Source: Parasponia andersonii (Eukaryota; Streptophyta; Magnoliopsida; Rosales; Cannabaceae). Taken from it: a stretch of 64,000 nt of DNA. The DNA is taken from NCBI GenBank assembly GCA_002914805.1, contig JXTB01000423.1:1-64000 (forward strand), read 5' to 3'. The position numbers were made by a program, and so were the translations under genes. Positions within the stretch are counted from its first letter, which is position 1. Each line of letters starts with the position of its first letter. Below, piece by piece: positions 32,808 through 45,181 of this stretch. The notes beneath the pieces were generated by a model. The model did no database searches. It had not been told where the DNA came from and saw only the letters and a program-made list of their open reading frames with translations.

Positions 32808-35737
32808 TGTAAAATCTGATAAGATTTTAGATTTTTTAGAACTAATGGCATAATTGTAATTATTGATTTTCAGAATAAAATATTCAAAATATTTGAATAT
32901 TATATTGACGTGTTACAGTATCCCTTATTTGCATAAAAGAGCTTCAGAATTCTCAAATTCTCTCAAAAAAAGTCCTTAGGAAGAGAGAAAAGAGAGAAAA
33001 ACGCAGTCTCTGTCTGAGCTCCGCTGCGCCACCACTGCTACCTGCCTTGGCAAATGCACTAGCCTGCGTCGAAGAACTTTTGAAGACGAATCCAACACCA
33101 CTGGTCTCGGCTCATTTCAACGTCGGACGAAGCCGTAGCGGCCCCGCAAAAATTCCGCCTCCGGCGAGGTTTTCTGGCCACCAGAACACCGTTTGACCTC
33201 CGTTTTTGACACCTCTGGCAAGTAGAGTCTTGTCTCTTCGTCGCCGATCAAGTCCAAATGCTTGTTCATCAAAATTCATCTCGGGTGAGTTTTTACCACT
33301 TTTACCGTTTTTACCAACTAAGTAAAAAAAGTGATATTTTTGTAAATTTTTGGTTAGATAATTATTTTATCCGAGATAAATATATGGGGTGAAAGATGGT
33401 TAAAAATTATGAACATTTACGGTTGGTAAAAGTTAAAATGATATCCAGAAATATGTTAACTTTCTAATTAAAAAAAAAAGTGGTATTTTTTAAGTTATAA
33501 CAAAAATGTGATATTTTTATAAAACTGAATAGTATTGGACTAGAGTCTATTTCTATGCAGATTTGGGCCTTAGTCTGAGATTCATCTCGGGTGAGTTTTC
33601 ACCACTTTTACCGTTTTTACCAACTAAGTAAAAAAAGTGATATTTTCGTAAATTTTTGGTTAGATAATTATTTTATCCGAGATAAATATATGGAGTGAAA
33701 TATGGTTACAAATTATGAACATTTATGGTTGGTAAAAGTTAAAATGATATCCAGAAATACGTAATCTTTCTAATTGAAAAAAAAGTGGTATTTTCTTAAG
33801 TTAGAACAAAAAGTGATATTTTTATAAAACTGAATAGTATTGGACTAGAGTCTGTTACTATGCAGATTTGGGCCTTAGTCTGAGATTAGAAAATTGTTAC
33901 TTTTTGAAATATAATTGCAAAAATGACATTGTTTTACAAGTAGTTAGTGAAGTTGATATTTTTTAAAAATATTTTTAAAAGTGATGTTTTCTTAAAAATT
34001 ATGTCATTGATATTTTGGAAAATATTTCAGTAAAGTGATATTCTTTCAAATAATCAGCAAAGATGATATTTTTCAAAATACTTTGAAAAATTGAACGTTT
34101 TTCGAATTAATTCAAAAAAATAGATATTTTTATAATTCTCAGATTTTTATGCCTAATTTATGCTAGGGACTACGAAACTGAGTTCTGATTTTGAATTTGG
34201 ACTCAGTGAGGCTGAGGCATGAATTTTGATATAGAATACCATTATGTTTCGTTATTGAACAAAAATTAGAATTTCGTGGCACAAATCGCACTATTTTGTG
34301 TGCCATAGGTTGGTCCAACATCGGGATCTGTTTTCGATAAATTTTATGTCTAACTTAACATTTTTGGGTATTTTGAATTCAGTGATGACCTCTGTTTCTC
34401 TATTTGGGGCTCCGGTGGAAAAATCACTTTTTCAAGTGGAGTTACCGAGAACCCTAAACTGTCGTTTGAAGACCCGAGTGACCAATGAGAGTTTCTTTGA
34501 GTGTCATTAGCTTAGTATTGCTACCATATCGAGGTAGAGGTTCAATTATCTAATTTTATATCTATTTGATTTATAATTGTATTAAAACTTATTTATGAAA
34601 AATCGTCATCTCACATAAATCGTTGAAAATTATTGGATTATACTGGGATTAGACTGTGTGGATTATTTTACATATTTTTATATTCTGATTATGAAGTAAA
34701 ATAGCAGTGTACTACTTATATTACAGTAAATCCCAGAATAATGACAAGTTGAATTGTTACAGTATGATTTGATTCATGGATGCATGGTTATTGTGAATGG
34801 TTATATGTTGTATATACGATATGTTCATATACTTGAGTTCTATTATTGCATCATGGTAGTTTAGATCACTGGTGAGTTGCTGCAGTGCTAGGTGAAAGAC
34901 CTAGGCCTCTGCGCAGGTTTTTAGCTGATACACCTACAAGTAGTATCGAGATGGTGGGTACCTCTGCTACAGAGGTATTACAGAATCGAGATAGGAGGAT
35001 GAGAGCTCACTCATATACTTGGTTAATTATAATATGTACAAATATATTTTTGTAGTTTTTGTTTTGAATATGTGATTATTCAGGATACCAATTATTTTAT
35101 ATATCTGGTTTTTAAATAGATTTTTGAGAAAGTATTAACCATGCAGGTTTGGTAAAAATTGCATCTATTCAAAAAGATAATTGAATTTCTACTGAGTATG
35201 TGAATGCTCATCCCTCTTATTTCTCCTACTTTTAGGTGTTTATCTAACTAAGATAGTCGTCTTGATGAATAGACAAGTTATGCAGCTTGTGTATACTGTT
35301 CTACTCCTAATCCCTGGTGGGTATTTGTACTCTGTTATCATTCTTTCTTTATTCAGTTTTTTAGCCAAAATTAGTAAGTGGATGTATGAGGATGATGTTG
35401 TTGTTAAATTAAGTATTTGAAAGAGCAAATGATTTTATGTAACATATTTTGGACATTGAACTAAATATTTCAGTTAAACTCAATTTATCAAAGTTTATAA
35501 TTTCTCAAAAAGTTTTAAAGGAGATAGCTAGAAATTTTCATAAACCTTGATGAGTATTTCTCTTATATGAAATTAAAACTAATAAAAGTTTTAATGATTA
35601 TGGAATTTATAATGATTTGAGGATCAAAATGAAATTATCATATACATGATTTCTCTTAAATTCTGTAAAATTAATATTCTATTATATTTTCACTTAAAAT
35701 TACTAAAAGTCACGATTTTAGATTTTCGGCCATGACA
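32808..35737 (+). repeat. Solo LTR of family L, 2,930 bp
   Basis: It starts TGTAAAATCTGATAAG and ends TTTTCGGCCATGACA. Flanks are perfect: ATTAT (32803-32807 and 35738-35742). It is homologous along much of its length to 21905-24123, but longer by an internal 306-bp tandem duplication. The GC-rich patch at 33000-33260 probably corresponds to the transcribed leader. No internal retroelement sequence remains. Confidence 0.87.
33275..33886 (+). repeat. 306-bp tandem duplication inside the family-L LTR
   Basis: The unit beginning TTCATCTCGGGTGAG at 33275 starts again at 33581. The two copies stay closely similar to the shared end TTAGTCTGAGATT at 33886. They differ by few substitutions and small length changes. 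Confidence 0.88.
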
Positions 35738-38472
35738 ATTATTTTATTCGCCACATTTAGTTTTCTCTAAATAGACTCCTCAGAAAATCTAAAATTTTTA
35801 ATATTTCTTTTCACACAACTTCTATATGAAAATTCTAAATTTTTATATAGTTCAAAAATGCTCACTAATAGAAATTTTTGCAAATATTTGTTTTCCCACT
35901 ATTCTAAGACTTTATTTGGAATTTAGATTTTTGAGGGAAATAAAAAAATTTCCAAAGAATTTCATTTTACTCGTATTTGGATTCAAACAAAAATTAAGCG
36001 AAAAAACTATCAGGGAAAGTGGGAAATATATTTGATTTGATGTCATTTTTTAGTATATAAAATTTTGACAAATTGATTAGAAAAGAGAAACATTTTGACA
36101 TAGAGTTTTACAAAACTTTTGAAAAAATATTTTCCACTTATTTTTTCCATAACTTTTCCTTCACAATATTTTTTTCTCCAAGAATGCATATTCCAAACGG
36201 AGCATAAGTCTTCACTATCCATTAATGTTTGAAACCCAATTTTTCTTTCTTTTTTTTCGGTCTTATTCTCCACATTTTTATTGGTCTTTTCAAGATTGTA
36301 TATTTCTTCCATATGATGAATGGTCAATACTTAATAATCAAAATCTTTGGTATTTATAGTTTATTTATCTAAGGTTATGAAAATTCAATTCTATAATAGT
36401 TTGATTTGTTAAGATTAATTTATGTCAATTTCATATTTAATGCTATATTTAGAGGGTATATTTAAAGGGGACATATGTGTGCTAAGAAATAGAGTTTGAT
36501 TGTTTAATCATGAATGATATATGAATGAATATATGTCAGTTTATAGGAGGATAACATTCGAATTAACTAATTCATAAAAAAATGAGGACGAAGAAAAAAA
36601 GCGGATTGATATTTGCGCCACCCTTGAAAGATTTATAATACCATCTCTAAAACTAGTGCTATATTAGGCACAAAAAAAAAAATAGCAAAATATTAAGTTT
36701 GGTACATTATTTTATTTTTTTGCTCAAATGGATGAAGTCATTCGAAATGCTTTTTTTTTTTTTTAAACTTTTATAGCTCAATGATTAATAAATCGGTTTT
36801 GTAATTGGTAAAGTATTAAAAAAACGGATGGGTTCAACATTGAAAACTATATTTATAAATGGGTCTTGTAAAGAAAAAAAGTCTAAATTTTGAGCCCATC
36901 GTAAGGAAATATATGTTTTTCAAATATTGTAGCAAAGTGACTGATATATTATTTTATATATTAAATACAAAATATGATGTACTCAATATAAAAAATAATA
37001 TACTTAATACTTAAAATAAAATTGATATATAAGTAAATATACTAAATGTAATAATACATATACTTAGTCATTTGAGTATAAAAAAGGGGAAAAAAAAAAG
37101 AATATTTATTAAAGTGAAATGCAAAAATTAGACATACACTCAAATTTCCCTCTATTTTTGAATTTAGAGTAATTTATTGAGTATTGAAATGTGTGATTTT
37201 TAATCTCAATTCTAAATATAGCAATTTAGTATTTACAAAATCAATTAATAAAGTGCCAAAAACTCTCGAAGATGCTATATAGCATAGCAAACACTATATT
37301 GGGCACAAAAACTTTGACATGTATGGGATGATGATAATTTTGAATCATAGTATTGGCACATGAATATGGTATCTGATTGCAAATTCTAATATAAAATGCC
37401 TGACTTGTTAGGTAGTATTTTTTAGGGTAGCTGTTTTATCACGTTTATTTTTTCTCTCTCAACTTTTTTATTTAAGAGAGACCACGTGACATTTTAAATT
37501 TTAAAAATTCATTTGTCCACACTTTTTACATTTTCATTAACTCTAATAACTAGTTAAATTATTCTTTTATATATATATATATATATATATAAATGAGCTT
37601 ATTAAGGGAATAATACTAATAAAAGTTAAAAAATTTCAATTACAATACAAGGACAAAGGATTATAAATTCAAACTTTTGAAAAAAAAAAAAAAGACAAAA
37701 ATTAGCTCACAAACATAACAACAAAAATTATGGACTACCATAATTTTCCAAGAAAAGAAGATAATAAGAACTACTAATACACAAATACCTATAAATACCT
37801 TTACCTATTAGTAGACTGCATTCTTGGTAAGTAGATATATACTTGCTAAAAGGAAAACCAACTTATACGTATTATAGATCTAAATCTAAAAAATAAATTT
37901 TTAGATTCAAAATCTAGCACAAAGAAATAAAACTGATACAAATCAAAGAACATGTGATACAAAATCTGCACAAATATGATATTATAACATATCTAAATAT
38001 GGACTTATTAAAAAATTAAAAGAAAAAATGAAAAACCTATCATTCCCGAAGGAGATCAGGGAAGAGAAAGAGTAGGAGAAATCAGAGAAAGAGATCAAAG
38101 GACTCTATTTTTGACCTATTGCAAGAAGGATATCATGGTTTTTTTTTTCTTTTCTTTTCCTAGGAGAGAGAAAGAGAATGTTGGCCAGGTTTTTTTTTAA
38201 TTTTTACTCTATGTTTTATTTTTAAGTGCTACTTTTTTACTAGTTATATTATTAAATGTGAAACTAAATAATAAAATTCATATATTAATCGGTGAGTAAT
38301 TTGCAGATCATGTAAATTCACTCAAAGATTTGACAGATGCAATATTTTAAGAGGTTTAGGATTTAAATGCCAAAACAGAGACTGAGGACACAGATGCCAA
38401 AAACAAAAGTTGAAAATGTTTACAGTAAATCATCCAATAGAATTAAATAAGAAGACATCTTGCCTAATTCCT

Positions 38473-38475
<3 letters not shown>

Positions 38476-38510
<35 letters not shown>

Positions 38511-38519
38511 ACAAGGTGA
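38476..38519. repeat. Poly(T) tract, 44 bp
   Basis: An uninterrupted T run. It could be the reverse of a retrotransposon poly(A) tail, but no element body could be recognised next to it. Confidence 0.85.
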
Positions 38520-38929
38520 GATGGACATTGTATCGCTGTTACAATCTAATTGCAATAAGGGGAAATTAGACAATAAATGGTGTTTAAAAAAAATTGAAAA
38601 AGACGATGGCTGTGTTTTTTAAGATGCGGTATGATTTTTATTAGAAAAATACTGTTTTTTAAAAAAAATATTTATAAAAATATAATTTTTTAAATAGTAA
38701 ATAATTTTTAATAATCAGTTTCTAGAAACAGGTAATCAATAATTATTTTAAAAGTAGTACTTTTCTAAATATTTTGAAAAAAATGATATTTTCGTAATAA
38801 AAGTCATACAAAATGGGCTATTTATAAAATTGCAGGCCCAAGATACCAAAAATTGAAAAATCCCGGATGGACTCATTTTTTTGAAAAATTCCGGATTGAT
38901 TTAGAAATATATCACTTTTTAAAAGTATT

Positions 38930-39160
38930 ATTAGAAAAATAATACTTTTAAAAATATTTAGAAAAATACCATTTTTATTTAAATTTGGCATTTTTCAATG
39001 GTACTCAAGGTAACCAGTTAGATTACTTAGAGTAACTAATCCAGTCACTTGATGTAATTATTTAAGTTACCTCAGGTAACTCGACTAGTTACCTTAAGTA
39101 TCTTATAAATCAATAAAAAGTAGTATTTTTCTAAATACTTTTGAAATTGGTATTTTTATA
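38930..39160. repeat. Imperfect palindrome with GTAACT-type units
   Basis: The left arm contains ATTTAGAAAAATACCATTTTT and then AAGGTAACCAGTTAGATTAC; the right arm carries the inverse, ending GTTACCTTAAGTATC and AGTATTTTTCTAAATAC. The centre (about 39,060) is made of short GGTAACT / AGTTACC units. This looks like a foldback element or the fused ends of a DNA transposon. Confidence 0.6.
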
Positions 39161-40261
39161 ATTAAATCTAGGATTTTTTAAAACAATTTCAAATTCCGGG
39201 ATTTTTCAATTTTTTTGAAAAAATACCATAAAAAATCAAATTTCCTCTACAAAAATTAGAAAAAAAAAAAACCCGACTTCTGTATTTTTGTAATTGTTTT
39301 CAGTTTTTGTAGGTATAAGTGTTATAAACCCTTCCCATAACTGTGTTGACAATATTACTAATCAGCTTATGATTCTGGTGCTATTGAGAAAGTTTGATAG
39401 CTTCAATATTCATGGTTTCTGATTCAATTTATAGAAAATCTTATGATTCCGTGTTGTTGATCAAGATAACAATATTTATGTTACATTAAATCTAATTGCC
39501 AAAAATCGAAAAAAAAAAAGAAAGAAAAGAAAAGAAAATGTACTTCTAAAGATAAAAAAGGGCAATGACATGCAAAATATATGTTAAAGAGAGGGGAAAA
39601 AAAAGAAAATAGACCTATTTCCTGACACAAAAGTAGACCCATAGCCAGAGGAATCATGTATATATCCCTATGTACAAATTTAGAACTATAATACCAAGAG
39701 CGTAGAGTTTTGATTTGTGAGTTAGTATTGGTATCTCTATCTCATCTTGCAATTTTGCATACGTTCGACAATGAACCGTTTATCAGCTAGTAATTTAAGT
39801 AAAACTGAACCGTTTACAATTGTGACTCGATTAGTACGAAAACTTGTTATTTTCCATTTGCAAACGGGTTTTACTTCATCCTACGCTACAGGAACTTTTT
39901 TGTTCATTTTTTCTTGAGATAATCTATTTTAGTAAATAAAATTCCAACTGTGTTCTCTGCTCAACTTAACGATAGAACTCATAAGCACTCTGTTTTTATA
40001 GATTTGTAAGTATGCTCTTAACTCTAAAACATATTGAAGAGAAAGAAAATAAGAATTGAAAGAAATCAAGCCCTTCTTAACCAGAGATGATGATGAACCA
40101 TGTTGTAAGTAATATTACAAAAATCAAAATTAAAGATCCTGAAGGATCTTTATGTATATTATAGGTGAAATATAAATCATTCCAGCTATCAATCTATCAA
40201 GTATATTGTGCACACATACATTCTAGCGAGATATAGGTACAGTAGAGCTTTGTTTGAACTG

Positions 40262-41660
40262 CTATGTGTCGATTCTAGAGGGGTTGGCGCGGCTCCAAAG
40301 ACGTTCTGAGGATTCTATATGGCTTTGCCAATATGTATGAGGCCACTCAGAAGTTTCTGGAGGATCTTTCCCTTGTTCTGCTTCATCATCTTTGAATGAG
40401 CTATGTTCACGCATAATATTCAGTTCCCGGATTTTGGCGAAAAATTTCAAGTCTTCTGGAATCATCCTCAATTTCGGAATCCATTTGATATCCAATCTCA
40501 TGAGACTTGGCAATGCGTCTTTCGCCACTTGCCAACACTGTTCTACTTGAGATAAGCTAAAAGGTTGAAGAGTCTAAAGCCTAGGACATCCATCAGCAGA
40601 GCAAACCATTTCATTTCTAATGTATGACTGCTTGCCCAACTGGAGAAATCGCAAGTCTAGAAGCTTCATTGGAACAGTCATCGGGGTACTGCTTAATTTC
40701 TGATCTTGCCAAAACCAATTTGGTAAGGCTTACAGGTAAAAATCTTAATTAAAGTTCCGTAGCTGTCTTCAGGTACCTTTCTGTACAGAGATAGTTTCGA
40801 CAAAGCAAGGCAACCAGAGAGTAATTTCAAGCTCGGAAATGAATGGTCTTTAGGTGGCATGTTCACAGTCAAGAATCAAAGATGGCCTAGTTGAGCAGGC
40901 GTGAAAGACTCTAGCACTGTTCTAACTTACTTATCGCTTTGGAAACATATTCCTAGCTTCCGAAGATTCATCAGTTTAGACATTGCATCATATCGGATCA
41001 AAGTCTCATCTACAATGTACTTCAAGGTCTCTATGTGCATTTGGTATAGGATTTGAATTCTATTCTACAAATGTTTCTGGTTCGAATTTTGTTCTACAAA
41101 TCTAGAAATTGTATTCACGAAAGTTGGATAGAATTATCTTATACCAAACGCACCTTATGTTTCTTAGGCTATCCATCCGAAATTGACACTTTGAACAAAC
41201 AAATCTTGAATTGTCATCCACCCATTGAGATGGCAACAATAGATGTCTCAAACGTTTCAACCTAGATATTGCCTTGGGTAGTGATGTAATGTCATTCTCC
41301 CTATGACCCAGGGTGTGTAAATTCCGCAATTTGCCTATGTGTCGGGGCAAATATGTGGACATTCCAGAACTTCTTAATCCTATGTACCTCAAATGAATTA
41401 AGTTGCCGATTTCTCCTGGCACCTCAAATTTATCTGAGGGCCTAACAAACCATACTTCCAACACTCCGACTTATCTGAAATTCTTGTTATTTAAAGATAG
41501 GAAGAAATTACCTACATTGAAGCATAAAAGAGAACGTTGGAGAGGACATACTTGGTTCATCCATGGTGCACTCCGATCAAGATTGCGATCTCGATCAAGA
41601 TATACAGCAATTCTGCGTGACCGAGTTGAAGCCAAGCCTTGAACTAAAAAACCGGGGTTT
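40262..41660 (-). pseudogene. CNL pseudogene block 4: linker and leucine-rich repeats
   Basis: TRSRRIAVY near 41,620 is the same linker motif as TRSRRIAVH in the intact CNL. LRR units follow: FEVPGEIGNLIHLRYIGLR and LPKAISRLKRLRHLLLP match the intact gene closely. The remainder down to 40262 is broken by many stops. The last 88 codons read openly to a stop and lack the hydrophobic C-terminal segment of the intact gene. Confidence 0.86.
41035..41153. mobile_element. Small MITE (119 bp) in the CNL pseudogene LRR region
   Basis: The ends are GTGCATTTGGTATAGG (left) and, inverted, GTGCGTTTGGTATAAG (right). The interior is also partly palindromic (GAATTCTATTC against GATAGAATTATC). CNL homology continues on both sides (ETLKYIV to the left, the LRR block to the right). 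The flanking target duplication is unclear. Confidence 0.6.
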
Positions 41661-41665
41661 GGCAT

Positions 41666-42354
41666 TGTTGTGCGGTCTAAAATCCTAAGGTCGCATAAGG
41701 GTTAAGTTCGACCTCCTCCGTGTTAGATATGTGCGACCTCTTCCGCTTAGGTTATAGGCGACCTCCTCTGTGTAGTCATTTGACCTCTTTTGCATAAGTT
41801 ATGTGCGACCTTCTCTGTATAGGTTGTGGGCGTCCTCTTCCGAAAGAAAAGGGAAACGAGTATATGCTTTTGTCAAACAGGAAACCTGCAAGGAAAGGGA
41901 AACAGAAGTTTCCTATTTATGATCAACCAGTTACCCGTTTTGAGTGGTTATCTAATTATGTTATTACTTGAATTGTATTACCCGATTGTATAGTTACCCG
42001 TTCTTCACAATTAGGAACATTGGGTTACCTTTACCTATATAAAGGGGACTCAATGTTCCAAAGGGGGGATCGATCAGTTTTTCAGTATCCCAATTGTTTT
42101 TCAGTTTTCCAATCTCCAGATTTCAAAATTCCGACTCCCAATTTGAGAGAGATTTCCAGACGAGATATTGTACCCTTGAGTGCTTGTAATTCCCCATAAA
42201 ATAGTAAAAAAACAATGGACATAAGCTCATCTTTTTTGGGGCTGAACCACTATAAAATTTTCTCTCTTTATTTGCTTTGATTAATAACCCAACTTACACA
42301 AGCCGCATCTCTTAATTTTTTCTAAATTTATTGTTGATAAAACCTCTATCAACA
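41666..42354 (+). repeat. 5' LTR of element D
   Basis: It runs from TGTTGTGCGGTC to CTATCAACA, 689 bp. A TATA box (CCTATATAAAGGGG) lies at about 42,034-42,047. The 5' half contains several TGCGACCTCCTC-like units spaced about 35 bp apart. Confidence 0.92.
42034..42047 (+). promoter_or_regulatory. TATA box in the 5' LTR of element D
   Basis: CCTATATAAAGGGG is a canonical TATA box; the same sequence occurs in the 3' LTR. Element transcription would start about 30 bp downstream. Confidence 0.75.
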
Positions 42355-42373
42355 ATTGGCGCTAGAAGAAGGG
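42355..42373 (+). other. Primer-binding site of element D
   Basis: ATTGGCGCTAGAAGAAGGG directly follows the 5' LTR. TGGCGC next to the LTR is usual for Tat/Athila-type gypsy elements. I did not assign the tRNA. Confidence 0.7.
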
Positions 42374-42415
42374 CTATTCCGGCAGAAAAGTTTGTCAAAT
42401 TCCACTTTTTTAATA

Positions 42416-44215
42416 ATGGCAAACATTAGAAATACTACCAGAGTCACTAGAACTAGCCAAAACCAACCTCAAAGTACTGCTGCTACGTAGGCAGACCCTA
42501 CTCCGGATCAGCCTACTATGACTGTAACAGAAAACCTTTCCCAGAGATAGGATCGTATGGAGGAGACACTGGTGAACCTTCAGCAAGTCACTAACTAGAT
42601 CAATGACACCCTGCGACGACTTGTTAAAGGGAAGATGGTGACCCCACCACAACACGAACATCCCAAAGAACGTCCTGCTCAATTACCTGAGAAAGGAATA
42701 CAGATCCTAGAGACGAGAAGACGCGGCCAGCCAAGAACTCAGCAAGAGCGTCATGAAGATCGCATCTCCAAAGGAAAAGGCAAGGTCGCAAACTTGCCTC
42801 CAGAATCTGGTACGGAGAGTTCAAGTACGAACTGTGATCGTGTACAACCTTCTCGTAAATCCACTAATAGTCAAGATCGCTTGAGCGGCGAACAAAGACG
42901 ACCATTAAGAAGCGTCTTCGAAAGAATCAGCAGAGAGTCAAGACAAGATCCTGTAGACCTAAGACAGTATTTGGAGCGACAACGTAGTCATGATCGATTT
43001 GTATCGCATCACAACGACCAAAGTCGGTCTCATCGCATTATCTCACTGAATTCCTCTCACAGATCGCAGAAGACTCTACCTAACCAACCTGCCATGAAAT
43101 AGGATAACGAACGAAGGCCGCTTGTACCACCAGCAAGGGATGATGCTTTCCCTCTGAACGTCAATGTTCACAATTTAAGGATCGCATTAGACGCACTTGC
43201 TGGTTGGGATGATGAGCTCGCTGATGGGTATCGTCAGTCGCCATTCAGCGAGGAGGTTCGAGCGACAACCCTTCCCACTGGATTCAGACTTCCCACCATT
43301 AACACTTTTGATGGGAAAACTGATCCACAGGAACATATGGATCACTTCAGTGACTTGATGGAACTTCATCGGATTAGTGATCATACATGTTGCAGATGTT
43401 TCGCTGTAACACTCTCGGGAGCAGCGAAGAGGTGGTTCCGAGGACTTAAATCTGGCTCAATTTCGTCCTGGCAACAATTACAGACGGCGTTCTTCAGACA
43501 GTTTCAAGCCGCAAAGAATTTTACTGTTCTGCTTGTTAGTTTGTCCGCGATCTGGCAAGGTACAGAGGAGACTCTGTGGTCTTATCTCAATCGATTCACT
43601 TCAAAGCTAGCAAAGGTCAACAACCCACCTGAAGGAGGAGTTCTTACTCTTATGATGGCTGGAGTGCGACCAGAAACAAATCTCTGGGAGGAATTACTTG
43701 AGCGAGAGTGTAGAACTCTCGAAGACTTCTACCGAAGAGTTGGTCGGCATCTGAGGTTAGAATCTTCACGCGAAAATCTTCAAAAGACTAAAAAAGGAGG
43801 AAAGACAGATGCGACTAAAGATGCAGTCATTACCAACAACAGCGATAATAAGAAAAACAAGAAGAATAATGAACAGACAAATGAGAATCAGCCTAGACCC
43901 AAAAGCCAGGAGATTTCAAAAGCTCCCATGAAGTTTAACAATCACACTGAATTGAACACGCCCATAGATCATATCTATGCAGTCACAAACCAGAAGGAGC
44001 GATTCCGACAACCAGAACCAATGAAGCGGGACAGGACAAAGCGCGACCCCAACAAGTTTTGCCGATATCACAATGATATTGGGCATGATACTAATAATTG
44101 CTTTGCCCTGAAAGATGAAATTGAAAGGCTGATTAGAGAGGGACAATTGTGGCACCAGGCAGAGCTACGAAAGGCGAGAAGAAGACCAACAGCGACCTCC
44201 AGAAATTCAGCGTGA
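42416..44215 (+). pseudogene. Element D gag
   Basis: The region begins MANIRNTT and includes the gag core near 43340-43760 (GAAKRWFRGLKSGSISSW). It ends with a zinc-binding motif of the CRYHNDIGHDTNNC kind near 44,060, typical of Tat/Athila gag. The capsid-type protein would package the element RNA. The fossil copy appears broken. Confidence 0.8.
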
Positions 44216-44329
44216 GGTGCGAACTATTTTCAGAGGACCGCATGTTGGAGGAGATTCCAAGCGAGCACAGGACAGATATGCACGAGAAGCTCAACAGTAG
44301 CCATTAACCAACGTCATGCATCTTGAGCA

Positions 44330-44820
44330 GCGACCACGCAAGCTTCAACGAGTACCGAAAATGGATATTATCTTCACTGAGCAGGATGCAAGGGAAGTCC
44401 ATTACCCGCATAATGACGCATTGGTCATAAAAATTAACTGTGGAAGCATATAGTTGTGGCGAGTATTGGTCGATAACGGGAGTGCTGTGGACATCCTGTA
44501 CTTCGATGCTTTTAAGAAGATGGGATTAAATGAGACGACCTGAAACCTGCCGCTACTCCACTCTATGGTTTCACTGGTGACAGCCTGATGCCTATAGGCA
44601 TGATTGAACTGATGGTCAGCGTTGGGACCTTTCCAATGGTTTCATCGATAATGACCCAGTTTTTGGTGGTAGATTGCCCATCTGCCTTCAATGCTATGCT
44701 AGGAAGACCGACATTAAGGGAACTTCGAGCTATCACCTCGATCTACCATTTAACAATGAAGTTCCCGACCCAACATGGGGTAGGCGAGGTGCGAGGAAAT
44801 CAATATGATGCGAGGACATG
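44330..44820 (+). pseudogene. Element D protease
   Basis: VDNGSAVDILY near 44,470 is the aspartic protease active-site block in the DNGS form common in Tat elements. Further along, FNAMLGRPTLRE is a conserved protease C-terminal motif. It is followed by a low-complexity Ala/Ser/Val/Lys tract (about 44,885-45,060) before the reverse transcriptase. Confidence 0.78.
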
Positions 44821-45181
44821 TTATAACAACTCGCTAAAACTTGCAGCAAAGGATATGACATCTCGCGCAATGATGGTCCACCTGTCAGACAAAGCGTCAA
44901 TCGTGGCAGCGGATAAAGCGTCAGTTGTGGCAGCTCGCAAAGCGTCAGTCGTGGCAGTGGACAAAACGTCAGTCGAGGCAGCGAGCGAAGCTCTAGTCAG
45001 ATCGTCAGATAAAGCGTCAGTCGAACCGTCAGTAAAAGCGTCAATCAAAACGACCAGTGAAGACTTCGATCCTTGAGAAATTGAAGATGAAGTCAGAACT
45101 GGACCTGTTGAAGACCTGGAAGATTTATCATTCGATCTTTCTTCCAGGACTTTAAAGATTGAAACGGAGGTTCAAGGACCT

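Larger units (their letters stand above)
35743..40261. other. AT-rich intergenic stretch, no gene seen
   Basis: No convincing reading frame. Contains an AT microsatellite (37,568-37,591), a 44-bp T run (38,476-38,519) and a foldback repeat (38,930-39,160). It lies downstream of the CNL pseudogene, which is on the minus strand. Confidence 0.6.

Noticed and set aside
33275-33886. Direct repeat of 306 bp considered as a pair of LTRs
   Set aside because: The units are immediately adjacent with no internal sequence and lie inside a larger LTR with its own target duplications; it is a tandem duplication.
36043-36327. A 94-codon minus-strand open frame
   Set aside because: Low-complexity Lys/Glu-rich translation in AT-rich DNA with no recognisable domain or supporting gene structure.
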